Assembly: GCF_000332075.2 (NCBI RefSeq)
Contig: NZ_ALVU02000001.1
Coordinates: 1,071,192 to 1,135,191 of the forward strand
From: Synechocystis sp. PCC 7509
GTDB lineage: Bacteria > Cyanobacteriota > Cyanobacteriia > Cyanobacteriales > Chroococcidiopsidaceae
Direction: 5' to 3'
DNA: 64,000 bases
Below the pieces are notes generated by a model. That model did not search any database. It was given only the letters and a program-made list of their open reading frames with translations, and was not told the DNA's origin. The translations under genes and the position numbers were made by a program. Shown here piece by piece: positions 9,345-20,159 of the stretch (position 1 is the first letter of the stretch; the number at the start of each line of letters is the position of its first letter).

Positions 9345-10874
9345 ATGTGTTCCATGAATAATGTACTATTGCAAAATTTAATTCAATTGATCGGTAGCCA
9401 TACAGGGTTACATATCCGCGAACAGGATAAACAAGCTCTAACCAATAAAGTAAATGCCCGGATGCTTGCGCTCAAACTTTCTACACCAGAGCAATACTAT
9501 CAACTGTTAGATACAAATATCCACAACGGCTCAACTAATGAAACCCAGTGCGATCGTGAATGGAAAGCGCTTACTCTCCTACTAACTACTGGAGAAAGTT
9601 ACTTTTTTCGGGATAAAGGACAAATAGCTTTACTAAAAGATTCCCTACTACCACAAATAATCGAACAAAAAAAGCGATCGCATTATCAGCAAAACTCCTC
9701 AAAATTATCGCTAAGAATTTGGAGCGCGGGTTGTTCTACGGGGGAAGAAGTTTATTCTATTGCTATTCTTGTTAAAGAATTGATTCCTGACTTGCACAAT
9801 TGGCATATTTTAATTTTAGGTACAGATATTAACTTAGAATCCGTTGCTAAAGCCAAACAAGGAATTTACGATTCTTGGTCTTTTCGCATGGTAGAACCGC
9901 AAATTATTCAACGTTACTTTAAGCCCTATCAGCAAAGTTGGAAAGTTGAAAAAACAATTTGCTCGATGGTAAAGTTTCAATCTGGTAATTTAATTAAAGA
10001 CCACTTTCCCCAACCCCTAATTGATATTTACAGTATGGATATCATTATTTGTCGTAATGTTTTTATTTATTTTGATACTACTTCAATTTCAATAGTGTTA
10101 AACAAGTTTTACCATACTCTTAACACCGCCGGATATTTAATGACTGGTCACGCAGAATTACACGGTCAAAATCTTGACAAATTACAGACAAAAGCTTTTT
10201 CGGAATCTTTGGTATATCAAAGAAAAGATTTAGCAGTGATAGAAACTCCTACAATGCCTGTACAGTTATTGTCTAATTTCAGCAATAGAAATAAACAACA
10301 AAATAGTTTAATTAATCAACGAGAAATAAAGCCCTTAGTATCACCAACAAAAAAACAAATTAAACCAGAAACTACTAAAACTGCTGCAAATTTAACTACA
10401 GCAGAAAACCTATTTCATCAAGGGGATTATCCTCTCGCTATTCAAGAAGCAGAGCAAATAATCAAACAGCACCCAGTTGATTTTGATGCTTATTATCTTC
10501 TCGCTCAAGCTTGGGCAAATTTGGGTGAAATTGAAAAAGCTGCTTTTTACTGCGAACGAGCAATAGAGATAAATTCACTTTCCACATTTCCTTACTATTT
10601 ATTAGCTCATATTGCCGAAGAAAAGGGAGATGCTAGTAAAGCTAAAAAATTACTAAGAAAAATTATTTATATTACTCCTACTTCCGTTGATGCCTACTTA
10701 GAAATGGGGGATATTTATCAACGAGAAGGCGACATGAATAAAGCAAAAAAAATGAGAACTACTGCGTTCGAGTTACTTAACCAGTTGCCAGGGCATTTTT
10801 TGGTAGAACCAAGTAAGAATACGGTAAGTGAATTAACGGCTCAAGTTAATAAATTATTGCAAAATCATCGGTAA
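9345..10874 (+). CDS. cheR: CheR-type methyltransferase with C-terminal TPRs
   Basis: 509 residues from ATG 9345, preferred because AAGG lies about 12 nt upstream; an upstream TTG at 9300 is weaker. The CheR all-alpha N-domain is followed by a SAM-binding domain (SAGCSTGEE, then ICRNVFIYFD). A basic linker leads to three or four TPR units in the last 140 residues. CheR methylates chemoreceptor glutamates. It is the first gene of a seven-gene chemotaxis-like cluster. The following 277 nt hold no gene, only a short palindrome (CACCTA-AAA-TAGGTG near 10977). Confidence 0.9.
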   Translation: MCSMNNVLLQNLIQLIGSHTGLHIREQDKQALTNKVNARMLALKLSTPEQYYQLLDTNIHNGSTNETQCDREWKALTLLLTTGESYFFRDKGQIALLKDSLLPQIIEQKKRSHYQQNSSKLSLRIWSAGCSTGEEVYSIAILVKELIPDLHNWHILILGTDINLESVAKAKQGIYDSWSFRMVEPQIIQRYFKPYQQSWKVEKTICSMVKFQSGNLIKDHFPQPLIDIYSMDIIICRNVFIYFDTTSISIVLNKFYHTLNTAGYLMTGHAELHGQNLDKLQTKAFSESLVYQRKDLAVIETPTMPVQLLSNFSNRNKQQNSLINQREIKPLVSPTKKQIKPETTKTAANLTTAENLFHQGDYPLAIQEAEQIIKQHPVDFDAYYLLAQAWANLGEIEKAAFYCERAIEINSLSTFPYYLLAHIAEEKGDASKAKKLLRKIIYITPTSVDAYLEMGDIYQREGDMNKAKKMRTTAFELLNQLPGHFLVEPSKNTVSELTAQVNKLLQNHR

Positions 10875-11151
10875 GTAAAGGTTATGCGATCGCTTTTGCA
10901 GCTATTTCTTAACCTTAGCAAGGTATTAACGTAGTTGCTTTGGAGATTTTACAAATATCTGAGGGTTAAACAGATAACACCTAAAATAGGTGCTAAGTGA
11001 TATTACTGATTAACCGCTAATTAATTATTAATTTCAGTAAGTTTACAGATAGACTTATAAACTCGTTTCAATATATTAATGAGCTTAGTGATTGTAATTA
11101 TAAACAAAATGAGTATGGATATTTTAATAAAATAAATTCTTGGCAAAAATT

Positions 11152-12303
11152 ATGAGTTCAACTTTTTATCAAAAGCAGCAATTAGCTACTGTTTTAGAAG
11201 CATTCCAAGCCAAGCAAAATTATGGGGTTTTATATTTAGATGCTGAGATAAATCTCCAAGCTACAAAAAGATCGCGCGTTTTGGTTTTGCACAATGGAAA
11301 GATTGTTTATGGAGATATAATTTTACCTACCAATAGAGAATTTGCCAAAATCTTAGGCAAACAATTAAATCGGGAATGGTCAGAAAGTGCGATTGCCTTA
11401 GCAACTCAAAAAGCTACAAATAAAACTTCTACTAGGGCGCTTTTAGACTTATTGATAAAAATGCGACTATTTACCTGGGAACAAGTAGAAACTTTTGTAC
11501 ATAAGCAAGTAGTCCTAACTTTAGAACAACTGTTACCTCACGCCGGATATTATCGACTTGATAATAGTCTTGAGTTTGACCTTTGTCATGGAAAGGATTG
11601 TCACGGCTTAGATTTGGCTAAGTTAATTGCCGATGTCAATTACCGTCAACAACAATTGTCTGCTTTTGCGCCCGCTATACCCTCCATAGAAGCAATTCCC
11701 TATTTTAATCCTAGCGCTGCTGATAAAATTACTAACCCCGCAGTTCGCAAGCATTTAGAACAATGGGTAAATGGGAAGCGAAGTTTAATTGATATTGCCG
11801 AAGGTCTAAATAAAGATGTTATGCAAGTAATGCAATCTTATTTACCTTGGGTCAAAGCTGGCTGGGTATTAATTAATAATAATAATAACTTACCTATTCC
11901 TAAAAAAGAGCTACCAATTATTTTAGCTGTAGACGATAGTCCTATTATGCAAGTAACGCTTAAACGGGCGCTATCAGAGCAATATCAGGTACTAATAGCA
12001 AGCAACGCCAAAGATGCGTTGATGTTATTACATCGTACTGATGTTGAACTGTTATTACTTGATGTGACAATGCCGGAAATTGATGGCTTAGAAGTCTGTC
12101 GCACAGTGCGAAGTATTGCCAAGTTCCGTGACTTGCCAATAATTATGGTGACAGCAAAAGATGGTTTCTTTGACAAAGTTAAAGGTAAATTTGCCGGGTC
12201 TACTGACTATGTAACTAAACCTTTTAATCCAGAACAATTACGCCAGCTAGTTAGCAAATATATTAACAGCACTAACAATTCTGATTCTTTAAGTACAATC
12301 TAA
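11152..12303 (+). CDS. PatA/PixG-like response regulator (PATAN plus receiver)
   Basis: 383 residues from ATG 11152. The N-terminal 240 residues match the PATAN-type effector region found in cyanobacterial PatA and PixG (opening with LATVLEAFQAKQNYGVLYLD). The C-terminal receiver domain has acidic DD in AVDDSP, phospho-acceptor Asp in LLLDVTMPE (about 310) and Lys in VTKPF. It probably replaces CheY as the output of the CheA kinase in this cluster. Position 2 in the operon matches pix/pil/hmp-type taxis loci of cyanobacteria. Confidence 0.85.
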   Translation: MSSTFYQKQQLATVLEAFQAKQNYGVLYLDAEINLQATKRSRVLVLHNGKIVYGDIILPTNREFAKILGKQLNREWSESAIALATQKATNKTSTRALLDLLIKMRLFTWEQVETFVHKQVVLTLEQLLPHAGYYRLDNSLEFDLCHGKDCHGLDLAKLIADVNYRQQQLSAFAPAIPSIEAIPYFNPSAADKITNPAVRKHLEQWVNGKRSLIDIAEGLNKDVMQVMQSYLPWVKAGWVLINNNNNLPIPKKELPIILAVDDSPIMQVTLKRALSEQYQVLIASNAKDALMLLHRTDVELLLLDVTMPEIDGLEVCRTVRSIAKFRDLPIIMVTAKDGFFDKVKGKFAGSTDYVTKPFNPEQLRQLVSKYINSTNNSDSLSTI

Positions 12304-12371
12304 ATCTAAATTTTTGTAAGTTTTATAGCTTAATATTATCTCTGCAAAATCTACCAAAATTGCTAATAAAA

Positions 12372-13415
12372 ATGGAAAATAAGTCTTATCTAGTCTTCAG
12401 TTTAGATAATTTAAAATATGGAATAGACGCTTTATTGGTGCAAGAAATTTTTTATCTTCCTGAACTTATCCCGATTGTTGAAGCCCCAAACGACATTGTA
12501 GGATTGTTAAATTTGCGCGGCAAAATTGTGCCAGTTATGCACTTAAGTTTGCGGTTAGGAAATCAGCTAGAACAGTGTTATTTGACCGATAGTATCATTG
12601 TTTTAGATTATGATGGATTGCAGGTGGGAATCATTGTAAGTAACGTCCATGAGGTTAAAAACATTAGTCCAAAATTAATAGAAAACGCTATAGATTATGG
12701 ACGGATAAAAGATATTAATTATAGGTTTTTAGCGGGAATAGCAAAGGTCGATTCTACCACAATTTTATTGCTAAATCATCATAATTTGCTTCGCGAACCT
12801 GAAAAGGTAGAAGCCCTCCTTGAGGAAGATAGCCAAAATTTAGAGCAATCGAGCTTAGTCAACAATTTTTATACAACTTGCTGCCCTAATGCTACCACTA
12901 AAGAAAAAACGATTTTTAAGGAACGAGCAGATAATTTAAAACAGTTAGCTAATGATAATAGTTCTATAGAATTAATTCCCTTGGCCGTGATTGGATTAAA
13001 TAATGAATACTTTGGCATTGAGCTAGAGTTTGTTCAAGAATTTACTAACATTCCTAAAGTTACTCCAATACCATGCTGCCCATCTCATATAGTTGGCAAC
13101 ATGAATTTAAGAGGCGAAATTTTGACATTAGTTGATATTCGTAGCCTTCTAAATATGCCTTTAGCAAAAACAAGCAATGGGAATAAAGCTCTTGTCGTTG
13201 GCAATGAAGATTTAATTGCAGGTTTTTCAGTAGATGAAGTTTTTGATGTGATGTATTTACATCCATCCGCAGTAACTTCTTTGCCTGTAGCTGTCAACTC
13301 AAAAGATGAAAAATATTTGCGAGGAACTGTTGCTTATTTGGGAAATATGCTAACTATTCTTGACTTACCTAAACTATTAATGAATGAATTGTTAGTAGTA
13401 AATGAAACCGTCTAA
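12372..13415 (+). CDS. cheW: CheW-like adaptor with two CheW domains
   Basis: 347 residues from ATG 12372. Two CheW modules are visible: the first at about 1-145 ([20 protein letters not shown], then [10 protein letters not shown]) and the second at about 200-345 ([20 protein letters not shown], then [11 protein letters not shown]). CheW couples receptors to CheA, and doubled CheW proteins probably link several kinases or receptors. It lies 68 nt after the PATAN regulator and 35 nt before the first receptor gene. Confidence 0.9.
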   Translation: MENKSYLVFSLDNLKYGIDALLVQEIFYLPELIPIVEAPNDIVGLLNLRGKIVPVMHLSLRLGNQLEQCYLTDSIIVLDYDGLQVGIIVSNVHEVKNISPKLIENAIDYGRIKDINYRFLAGIAKVDSTTILLLNHHNLLREPEKVEALLEEDSQNLEQSSLVNNFYTTCCPNATTKEKTIFKERADNLKQLANDNSSIELIPLAVIGLNNEYFGIELEFVQEFTNIPKVTPIPCCPSHIVGNMNLRGEILTLVDIRSLLNMPLAKTSNGNKALVVGNEDLIAGFSVDEVFDVMYLHPSAVTSLPVAVNSKDEKYLRGTVAYLGNMLTILDLPKLLMNELLVVNETV

Positions 13416-13450
13416 AACCCACTAATTTTTTGATAAATAAGAGCCGAAAA

Positions 13451-15250
13451 ATGTTGAGAAATTTAAACAATTTACCATTGCGGACAAAAGCGATCGCCTT
13501 AGCGATCGCCTTAGGCACAATTCCGGTACTTTTAGTCGGTACAACTAACTACATTTCCTCCATACAAAAAAGCCGCCAAGCTGCTGAACAAGCCCAAGAA
13601 AACCTAACTACTGCGCTAGCGGATAAAGTTGGGCAGTTTATGTTTGAGCGCCATGGCGATATTCAGGTACTTGCTAACTTGCCAATTCTTTCCAACCCCG
13701 AAAAAACTTCAGGAATTACACCCCAGCAAAAGCAAGCTGTATTAGATAAATACATGAAACTGTATGCAGTTTATGACAGTATTGCTGTAGCCGATCTAAC
13801 GGGCAAAACTATTTTGCAAACTAGCGGAGAAGCCATTAGTGGATTGGGAGAGCAAGACTACTTTAAAGCAGCGCTGGAAACTAAGCAATCGGTAATTGCG
13901 CCGCCAACAAAGTCTAAATTAAACGGCAAATATTATGTTTTTCTTGCTTCACCAATAGTTAACGCCAACACCAACAAAATAACTGGTGTAGTGCGAACCC
14001 GGATTCCGGTAGATAATTTAGATCCAATTGTTAAAGTTAGCAACTCTACGGTAGATGGAAGCAGTCAAACCGCCGCAGAATACCATCTAACGGATGCGAA
14101 TGGTAAATTCTTTGCCGCCGCCGAAAAAGACCAAATAGGACGAGATGCAAAAAAAGATTTTGCAAGTTTTGCCCAGTTACAGGGAGATAAAAAAGTTGCA
14201 AGTGCCGTAAATATCGATCAACTTGATAAAAACGAACAACTCGTATCTTATGCTCCGGTAACTCAAATTGCGGGAATGCCCAATCTCAATTGGAGTGTAG
14301 TATTAGCAGAAGATACGGCAAAGGTTTATGCCGGGGAAGGTCAACTACTGCTAAACCTCATTTTGGGTACGGGATTAACCGCGCTAATTGCCAGTGGACT
14401 TGCGGTACTTTTTGCTAACCGGACTACTAAATTAATTCAGGGAATTGCTAGTGCGATCGCCTCAAGTTCTACAGAAATCGCCGCCACCGTAGAGCAACAG
14501 GAGCGTACCGTTTCTGGACAAGCAAGTTCTGTAAATCAAACAACTACCACAATGGACGAATTGGGAGCATCTTCGCGCCAATCAGCAGAGCAAGCGGAGG
14601 CTTCCGCCGCCGGAGCAAGTCAGGCTCTAAACCTCGCTGAAGGGGGAACTCAAGCAGTACAACAAACCCTCAAAGGCATGACAACTCTCAAAGAGCAAGT
14701 CAATGAAATAGCTAACGCAATTATTCGCCTCAGCGAACAAACAAGTCAAATTGGCTTGGTTTCGTCTCTGGTAGGGGATTTAGCTAATCAAACTAATATG
14801 TTGGCGCTCAACGCAGCAGTAGAAGCCGCTCGTGCGGGAGAACATGGTAAGGGGTTTGGGGTAGTAGCCACCGAAATTCGCAAGCTTGCCGATCAAAGTA
14901 AAAAATCCTCTGAAAAAATCAACACTTTAGTTGGTGATATTCAGTCAGCGATTAATAAAACCGTGATGGTGACAGATGAAGGGACAAAAAAAGTCGAGCA
15001 AGGATTGGAATTAGCCGAAAAAACCGCCGAAACCTTCACAGGGGTAGCAGATTCAGTTAATAACGTATTTTTAAACAGCCAACAAATTTCTCTTAGTGCC
15101 AAACAACAAGCGATCGCTGTTCAGCAAGTAGTAACGGCAATGAACTCTATTAACTTAGGGGCAAAAGAAAGCGCTAGTGGCATTACTCAAGTTAAATCCA
15201 GCGCCCAGCAACTCAAAGAGGCGGCGCAAAAACTCCAAGCTGTAGTTTAA
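13451..15250 (+). CDS. methyl-accepting chemotaxis protein, Cache-type sensor
   Basis: 599 residues from ATG 13451. One TM helix near 10-32, a periplasmic Cache-like sensor of about 250 residues ([20 protein letters not shown]), a second TM helix near 295-318, then the cytoplasmic signalling domain. No clear HAMP domain joins TM2 to the signalling part. The hairpin tip is recognisable ([18 protein letters not shown]). Residues from base 14447 onward are nearly identical to those in the next gene. Ligand unknown; Cache domains often bind small metabolites. Confidence 0.92.
   Translation: MLRNLNNLPLRTKAIALAIALGTIPVLLVGTTNYISSIQKSRQAAEQAQENLTTALADKVGQFMFERHGDIQVLANLPILSNPEKTSGITPQQKQAVLDKYMKLYAVYDSIAVADLTGKTILQTSGEAISGLGEQDYFKAALETKQSVIAPPTKSKLNGKYYVFLASPIVNANTNKITGVVRTRIPVDNLDPIVKVSNSTVDGSSQTAAEYHLTDANGKFFAAAEKDQIGRDAKKDFASFAQLQGDKKVASAVNIDQLDKNEQLVSYAPVTQIAGMPNLNWSVVLAEDTAKVYAGEGQLLLNLILGTGLTALIASGLAVLFANRTTKLIQGIASAIASSSTEIAATVEQQERTVSGQASSVNQTTTTMDELGASSRQSAEQAEASAAGASQALNLAEGGTQAVQQTLKGMTTLKEQVNEIANAIIRLSEQTSQIGLVSSLVGDLANQTNMLALNAAVEAARAGEHGKGFGVVATEIRKLADQSKKSSEKINTLVGDIQSAINKTVMVTDEGTKKVEQGLELAEKTAETFTGVADSVNNVFLNSQQISLSAKQQAIAVQQVVTAMNSINLGAKESASGITQVKSSAQQLKEAAQKLQAVV
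14447..15250 (+). repeat. duplicated MCP signalling-domain segment, copy 1
   Basis: This 804-bp segment encodes the signalling half of the first receptor. It matches 15941-16744 in the second receptor with the same length and long identical runs, including a shared HIP1 site at the start. It points to duplication or gene conversion of the output module while the sensor halves differ. Confidence 0.85.
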
Positions 15251-15292
15251 AAACTGCCACAGTTCAATCCAAAATTATCGGAACAAAAGAAA

Positions 15293-16744
15293 ATGTTTGA
15301 CAATTTCAGCCTCAGAAACAAAATGCTACTTGGCTATTGCGTCCCTATTGTCTTATTTATTGTCTTAGGAGGGATTACCTATTCCAGCATTACGAAGAAA
15401 AATGCTTTGGAAGAAAAGATAAAACTTGCCCAAGAGACAACTATAAATGTTGATGAGTCCGTCTATGGCTTATCAAGAATGGTACGCAACGTCCGGGGTC
15501 GCGTGCTATTTCCCCAAGATGCGAGTTACTTAAAATCCTATCAAGAAGGGCTAGACGCATTTCAGCAAGCATCAACCCAGTTAAAGCTACAAGTTAAAGA
15601 CCCCAAGCAACTAGAGCGTTTAAATACCATTATCGCAGATGGAAACCGGCTCAATCAAGTTGCAGAACAGACCTTTGGCTTGCTATCTCAAGGAAAAATT
15701 GCCCAGGCAACTCAGCTTACCAAGACTTTGCGAATGTCTAATATAGATAAAGCTAAAACAGCAGCGATCGCCCAAGAACAAAATTTTCTTAAAGCAGCAT
15801 CCTCGCAAGCTCAAGCAACTAATAATCTGCTAGTTCTATTGAGTACCCTAGGAACATTACTTACAACACTATTTGCTTTAGCTGTGGGAATATGGCTTTC
15901 TGCAAATATTGGGCGGACGATTAAAACCGTTAATCAAGCCGCTAGTGCGATCGCCTCAAGTTCTACAGAAATCGCCGCCACCGTAGAGGAGCAAGAACGC
16001 ACCATATCTGGGCAAGCAAGTTCAGTCAATCAAACTACTACCACAATGGACGAACTGGGGGCATCTTCGCGCCAATCAGCAGAACAAGCGGAAGCCTCCG
16101 CTTCCGGCGCAAGTCAAGCTTTAACCCTCGCTGAAGATGGCACAAAAGCTGTACAGCAAACCCTCAAAGGAATGTCAACGCTTAAAGAGCAAGTCAATGA
16201 AATAGCTAACGCCATCATTCGCCTCAGCGAACAAACAGGACAAATTGGCTCGGTTTCATCTCTAGTTGGAGATTTAGCTAATCAGACTAATATGTTGGCG
16301 CTCAACGCGGCGGTAGAAGCCGCTCGTGCGGGAGAACATGGTAAGGGGTTTGGGGTAGTAGCAACCGAAATTCGCAAACTTGCCGATCAAAGTAAAAAAT
16401 CCTCTGAAAAAATCAATACTTTAGTTGGCGATATTCAATCGGCGATTAATAAAACCGTGATGGTGACAGATGAAGGGACAAAAAAAGTCGATCGCAGTTT
16501 AGAACTAACTCAAGGTACGGCGAAGATTTTTACTGGGGTAGCAGATTCGGTTAATCACGTATTTCTAAACAGTCAACAAATTTCTTTGAGCGCCAAACAA
16601 CAAGCGATCGCCGTCCAGCAAGTAGTAACGGCGATGAACTCCATTAATTTAGGAGCTAAAGAAAGCGCCACTGGTATCACTCAAGTCAAGTCCAGCGCCC
16701 AGCAACTCAAAGTCGCGGCGCAAAAACTCCAAGCTGTTGTTTAA
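15293..16744 (+). CDS. methyl-accepting chemotaxis protein, four-helix-bundle sensor
   Basis: 483 residues. TM1 near 11-33, a helical periplasmic sensor of about 150 residues (4HB_MCP-like, with [14 protein letters not shown]), TM2 near 178-202, then a signalling domain almost identical to that of the preceding receptor. No clear HAMP is seen. The two receptors lie 42 nt apart and are probably co-expressed. They may form mixed arrays because their kinase-contact regions match. Confidence 0.92.
   Translation: MFDNFSLRNKMLLGYCVPIVLFIVLGGITYSSITKKNALEEKIKLAQETTINVDESVYGLSRMVRNVRGRVLFPQDASYLKSYQEGLDAFQQASTQLKLQVKDPKQLERLNTIIADGNRLNQVAEQTFGLLSQGKIAQATQLTKTLRMSNIDKAKTAAIAQEQNFLKAASSQAQATNNLLVLLSTLGTLLTTLFALAVGIWLSANIGRTIKTVNQAASAIASSSTEIAATVEEQERTISGQASSVNQTTTTMDELGASSRQSAEQAEASASGASQALTLAEDGTKAVQQTLKGMSTLKEQVNEIANAIIRLSEQTGQIGSVSSLVGDLANQTNMLALNAAVEAARAGEHGKGFGVVATEIRKLADQSKKSSEKINTLVGDIQSAINKTVMVTDEGTKKVDRSLELTQGTAKIFTGVADSVNHVFLNSQQISLSAKQQAIAVQQVVTAMNSINLGAKESATGITQVKSSAQQLKVAAQKLQAVV
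15941..16744 (+). repeat. duplicated MCP signalling-domain segment, copy 2
   Basis: Counterpart of 14447-15250: same 804-bp length, co-linear, differing by scattered substitutions only. Confidence 0.85.
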
Positions 16745-16768
16745 AAAACTTACCTACCCCCCAACGCC

Positions 16769-19087
16769 ATGATGATTGAAGACGTTGAATTACGAAATCT
16801 CTTTAAAACCTCCAGTGAAGAACATTTGCATAACCTCGAAAATGGGTTAATGCAGCTTGAAAAAAATTCCCAAGATCGAGCAATATTAGAAGAAGTTTTG
16901 CGCGAAGCACACACCCTCAAGGGTGATGCGCGAATGTTGGGCGTAGATGATATTGAAACTTTGATTCACCAAATCGAAGATATTTTCGTTGCTGTCAAAA
17001 AACAAGAGCAAGTTCTGACTCCAACATTATGCGAGTCCTTGTATCAAGGATTAGACGCGATGCGAAAAATAGTCGGCGAAGCAGTTACCGGAGTAGCTTC
17101 GGGGGTGAATGTCTTTTATGTCTTAGCTCAATTGATGGGAGCAAGTACCAATACTTGCTTAGAAGATGAGGACGCACTTTTTGCGCCAACCACTAGCGAA
17201 GTCGATTTATTTGCCAATACTCCCGAACAGCTAGAAGTCGATCTATTTCCCAATTTATCTGCTAGCGAACCATTGGCGCAAGATATTCCTAGTCAAGACA
17301 TAGCTACAAGCGAAAATAACTATCAAATTGAGACAATCCGCGTCGAACCCCAAAAACTCGATACTTTGATAACTCAAGCTGGGGAACTAGCGGTTACTAA
17401 ACAACGCATTGCTTACCATCTCACCGAAATCGAGGAAATAGCTACCCTATACGACGAATGGAGTCGCGAGGCTTTTGTACAGCGTTTGGCGCTAGATAAC
17501 TTAGAGAAGATGGCACATAATTCTAGTGCTAACGAGCAGTTACCTTTTCATCATCAAGTAGAACAACATCTAGACCGTTTGGGAATTTTAATTAACCGAT
17601 TGAAAAATCAAGCTTACGAAGATACCGCTAGACTCGAACTTGTCGCTAATGAATTAGAATCGGGCATTCGCACGTTACGACTATTGCCTTTGTCTACAGT
17701 ATTTAATCTGTTTGGGCGCATGGTGCGGGATCTAGCAAGTCAACAATCAAAACAAATAAACCTAGTGATTGAAGGGGGAGACACTACCGCCGATAAGCGC
17801 ATCTTGGAGGAAATCAAAGATCCCCTCCTGCACATGATTCGTAATTCCATCGATCACGGGATCGAAACACCCCAAGAGAGGGAAAAAGTAGGTAAGCCGC
17901 CAACAGCTACAATTCGCCTGCGAGGTTATCAATCAGCTAATAGTATCGGGATTGAAATAATTGACGATGGGCGCGGATTGGATACAGAAAGCATTAAACG
18001 TACTGCTTTGCGGCGGGGGGTTTGTTCTTCTGATGAACTTACAAAAATGTCTCCTCATCAAATTCAGTCGTTGATTTTTGCGCCCGGATTTTCGACGCGC
18101 ACAGAAGTTACTGAGCTTTCGGGTAGAGGTATCGGCTTAGATGTGGTACGCGCCAAAGTCGAACAACTCAAAGGTGCGATCGCTGTTGAGTCAAATCAAG
18201 GGTTGGGATGTACCTTCAAATTACAGCTTAATACCACGCTCACGACCGCTCACGTCTTAATTGTGGAAGTTAATAACGTTTCCTATGCAATTCCTGTAGA
18301 CTCGGTACAGACTACGCTACTTGTGGCTCGTCAGGAGATTTTTGCGACGGGTGGCTCTCAAACAATTATGTTAGATAGTCAACCTGTATCAGTGGTTTGG
18401 CTGACCGATTTGTTGCAATTACCCTTAAATATTCCTACTTCGCCTAAAGCGGTAGATTCCACCGCAACAATGCTCCCTTGTATCGTGTTGCAAGTCGGAA
18501 CAGAGCGATTGGGACTATTGGTAGATGCTTTACTTGACCAACAAAATGTAGTTTTAAAGCCGCAAAGTAAGTTACTTCAGCGCGTTCGTAATGTTTCTGG
18601 CGCAACTATTTTAGGTACGGGGGAAGTGTGTATGATTCTTAATCCCCAAGATTTGCTTAAGTCCGTGCAAAAAAGTACAGGGGCAACGATTACTGTTTCA
18701 CAGCCATTTCTCCAAGAAGTCAAGAAACCCGCAATCTTACTGGTAGAAGACTCTATTACAATTCGGACTCAAGTTAAACGCATTTTAGAAGGTGCAGGCT
18801 ATGATGTAACCGCCGCCGTGGATGGATTAGATGGTTTTAATAAATTAAAGTCTAAAAATTTTGATGCGGTGGTTTCAGATATCCAAATGCCCAATGTTGA
18901 CGGTTTAGCGCTGACGGCAAAAATTCGTCAACAAAAACAATATAGCGAACTGCCAATTATTTTAGTCACTACTCTAGCTGACGATGAAGATAAAAAAAGA
19001 GGCGCTGAGGCTGGCGCAAATGCTTACTTGACTAAAGGCAACTTTGAGCAACAATTACTCTTAGATACTTTAAAAAGATTAATCTAA
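16769..19087 (+). CDS. cheA: CheA-type hybrid histidine kinase with receiver
   Basis: 772 residues. Domains in order: Hpt (phospho-acceptor His48 in EAHTLKGDA), a P1-P3 linker with acidic repeats, a dimerisation helix pair, an ATPase with N-box IRNSIDHG, G1 IDDGRGL and G2 GRGIGLDVV, a CheW-like regulatory domain, and a C-terminal receiver (Asp in VVSDIQMPN). This layout matches cyanobacterial PixL/PilL/HmpE-type kinases, although only one Hpt is present. It takes signal from the two receptors through the CheW protein. Its stop codon directly touches the cheB start. Confidence 0.93.
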   Translation: MMIEDVELRNLFKTSSEEHLHNLENGLMQLEKNSQDRAILEEVLREAHTLKGDARMLGVDDIETLIHQIEDIFVAVKKQEQVLTPTLCESLYQGLDAMRKIVGEAVTGVASGVNVFYVLAQLMGASTNTCLEDEDALFAPTTSEVDLFANTPEQLEVDLFPNLSASEPLAQDIPSQDIATSENNYQIETIRVEPQKLDTLITQAGELAVTKQRIAYHLTEIEEIATLYDEWSREAFVQRLALDNLEKMAHNSSANEQLPFHHQVEQHLDRLGILINRLKNQAYEDTARLELVANELESGIRTLRLLPLSTVFNLFGRMVRDLASQQSKQINLVIEGGDTTADKRILEEIKDPLLHMIRNSIDHGIETPQEREKVGKPPTATIRLRGYQSANSIGIEIIDDGRGLDTESIKRTALRRGVCSSDELTKMSPHQIQSLIFAPGFSTRTEVTELSGRGIGLDVVRAKVEQLKGAIAVESNQGLGCTFKLQLNTTLTTAHVLIVEVNNVSYAIPVDSVQTTLLVARQEIFATGGSQTIMLDSQPVSVVWLTDLLQLPLNIPTSPKAVDSTATMLPCIVLQVGTERLGLLVDALLDQQNVVLKPQSKLLQRVRNVSGATILGTGEVCMILNPQDLLKSVQKSTGATITVSQPFLQEVKKPAILLVEDSITIRTQVKRILEGAGYDVTAAVDGLDGFNKLKSKNFDAVVSDIQMPNVDGLALTAKIRQQKQYSELPIILVTTLADDEDKKRGAEAGANAYLTKGNFEQQLLLDTLKRLI

Positions 19088-20140
19088 ATGCCAGAACCAA
19101 TTTCTGTTTTATTAGTAGAAGATTCCCCGGTTGCTTTAGAGATTATCGATAGGTTGCTCACATCGTCGCCAGACATTAAAGTTGTAGGCAAAGCTCGTAA
19201 TGGCAAGGAAGCACTAAATTTAATTGCCAAACTGCAACCCAAGGTAATTTGCACAGATTTACATATGAAAGAAATGGACGGTTTAGAACTTACTAAACAA
19301 GTAATGGAAAATTATCCCCGTCCAATTTTAGTGATTAGTACTTCCGTCCAAAAAGAAGACACTAATACTATTTTTGAACTTTTGCAAGCTGGAGCGGTTG
19401 ATGTTTTTCCGAAGCCAAATACAGGGTTAGCTTCCGATTACGAACAAGTGAAGCGAGACTTGATTAATAAAATTAAAATTCTCTCTGGGGTAACAGTTTT
19501 TACTAGGCGGCAAGCTCTCCCTCTAAGTAATTTTAATTCAACTAATAATTTTGCTTTTTCGGCGGATATTACTAGAGCAATTAAAGTAATTACTATTGGC
19601 ACTTCCACTGGTGGGCCGCAAGCTGTGCATAAAATTATTGCTCAATTACCAGCCAACTTACCTGTACCTGTAATTTGTACTCAACATATCAGCCAAGGAT
19701 TTTTGCAGGGATTGGTAGATTGGTTAGATTCGGAGTGTAAAGTAAAAGTGAAAATTGCCCAAGTTGGCGAAATGCCTGTCCCTGGAACGGTATATTTTGC
19801 CCCAGACCAGAATCATTTAGAATTAGATACTCAAGGCAACTTTATTTACGGTTCATCAATACCCGTAGATGGTCATTGTCCTTCAGTGACAGTTACCTTT
19901 AAGTCAGTTGCGAAGTTTTATGGTAAGGCAACTATGGGTATTTTGTTAACAGGAATGGGTAAAGATGGGGCGCTAGGAATGCAAGCTATTTCTACTGCTG
20001 GGGGAATTACCATTGCTCAAGATGAAAAAACTTGTGTAGTCTTTGGGATGCCCTCCGAAGCGATCGCTCTTGGAGTTGTACAACAGGTTTTGCCAATCCA
20101 AGATATCGCTCCTTTGTTATTGAAAAAGCTTGCTAGGTAG
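19088..20140 (+). CDS. cheB: CheB protein-glutamate methylesterase
   Basis: 350 residues. Receiver domain with Asp57 (CTDLHMKEMDG), linker, then methylesterase with Ser173 (GTSTGGPQ), His200 (TQHIS) and the Asp of GMGKDGA. It removes receptor methyl groups and so balances the CheR at the head of the cluster. ATG follows the cheA stop with no gap, implying translational coupling. It is the last gene of the operon and convergent with guaA 19 nt later. Confidence 0.94.
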   Translation: MPEPISVLLVEDSPVALEIIDRLLTSSPDIKVVGKARNGKEALNLIAKLQPKVICTDLHMKEMDGLELTKQVMENYPRPILVISTSVQKEDTNTIFELLQAGAVDVFPKPNTGLASDYEQVKRDLINKIKILSGVTVFTRRQALPLSNFNSTNNFAFSADITRAIKVITIGTSTGGPQAVHKIIAQLPANLPVPVICTQHISQGFLQGLVDWLDSECKVKVKIAQVGEMPVPGTVYFAPDQNHLELDTQGNFIYGSSIPVDGHCPSVTVTFKSVAKFYGKATMGILLTGMGKDGALGMQAISTAGGITIAQDEKTCVVFGMPSEAIALGVVQQVLPIQDIAPLLLKKLAR

Positions 20141-20159
20141 CACTTTCCCCACTTACTCC

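Noticed and set aside
13487..13515. Tandem GCGATCGCC units as a regulatory repeat
   Set aside because: These are HIP1 octamers encoding Ala-Ile-Ala in the receptor TM segment, which is common in cyanobacterial genes.
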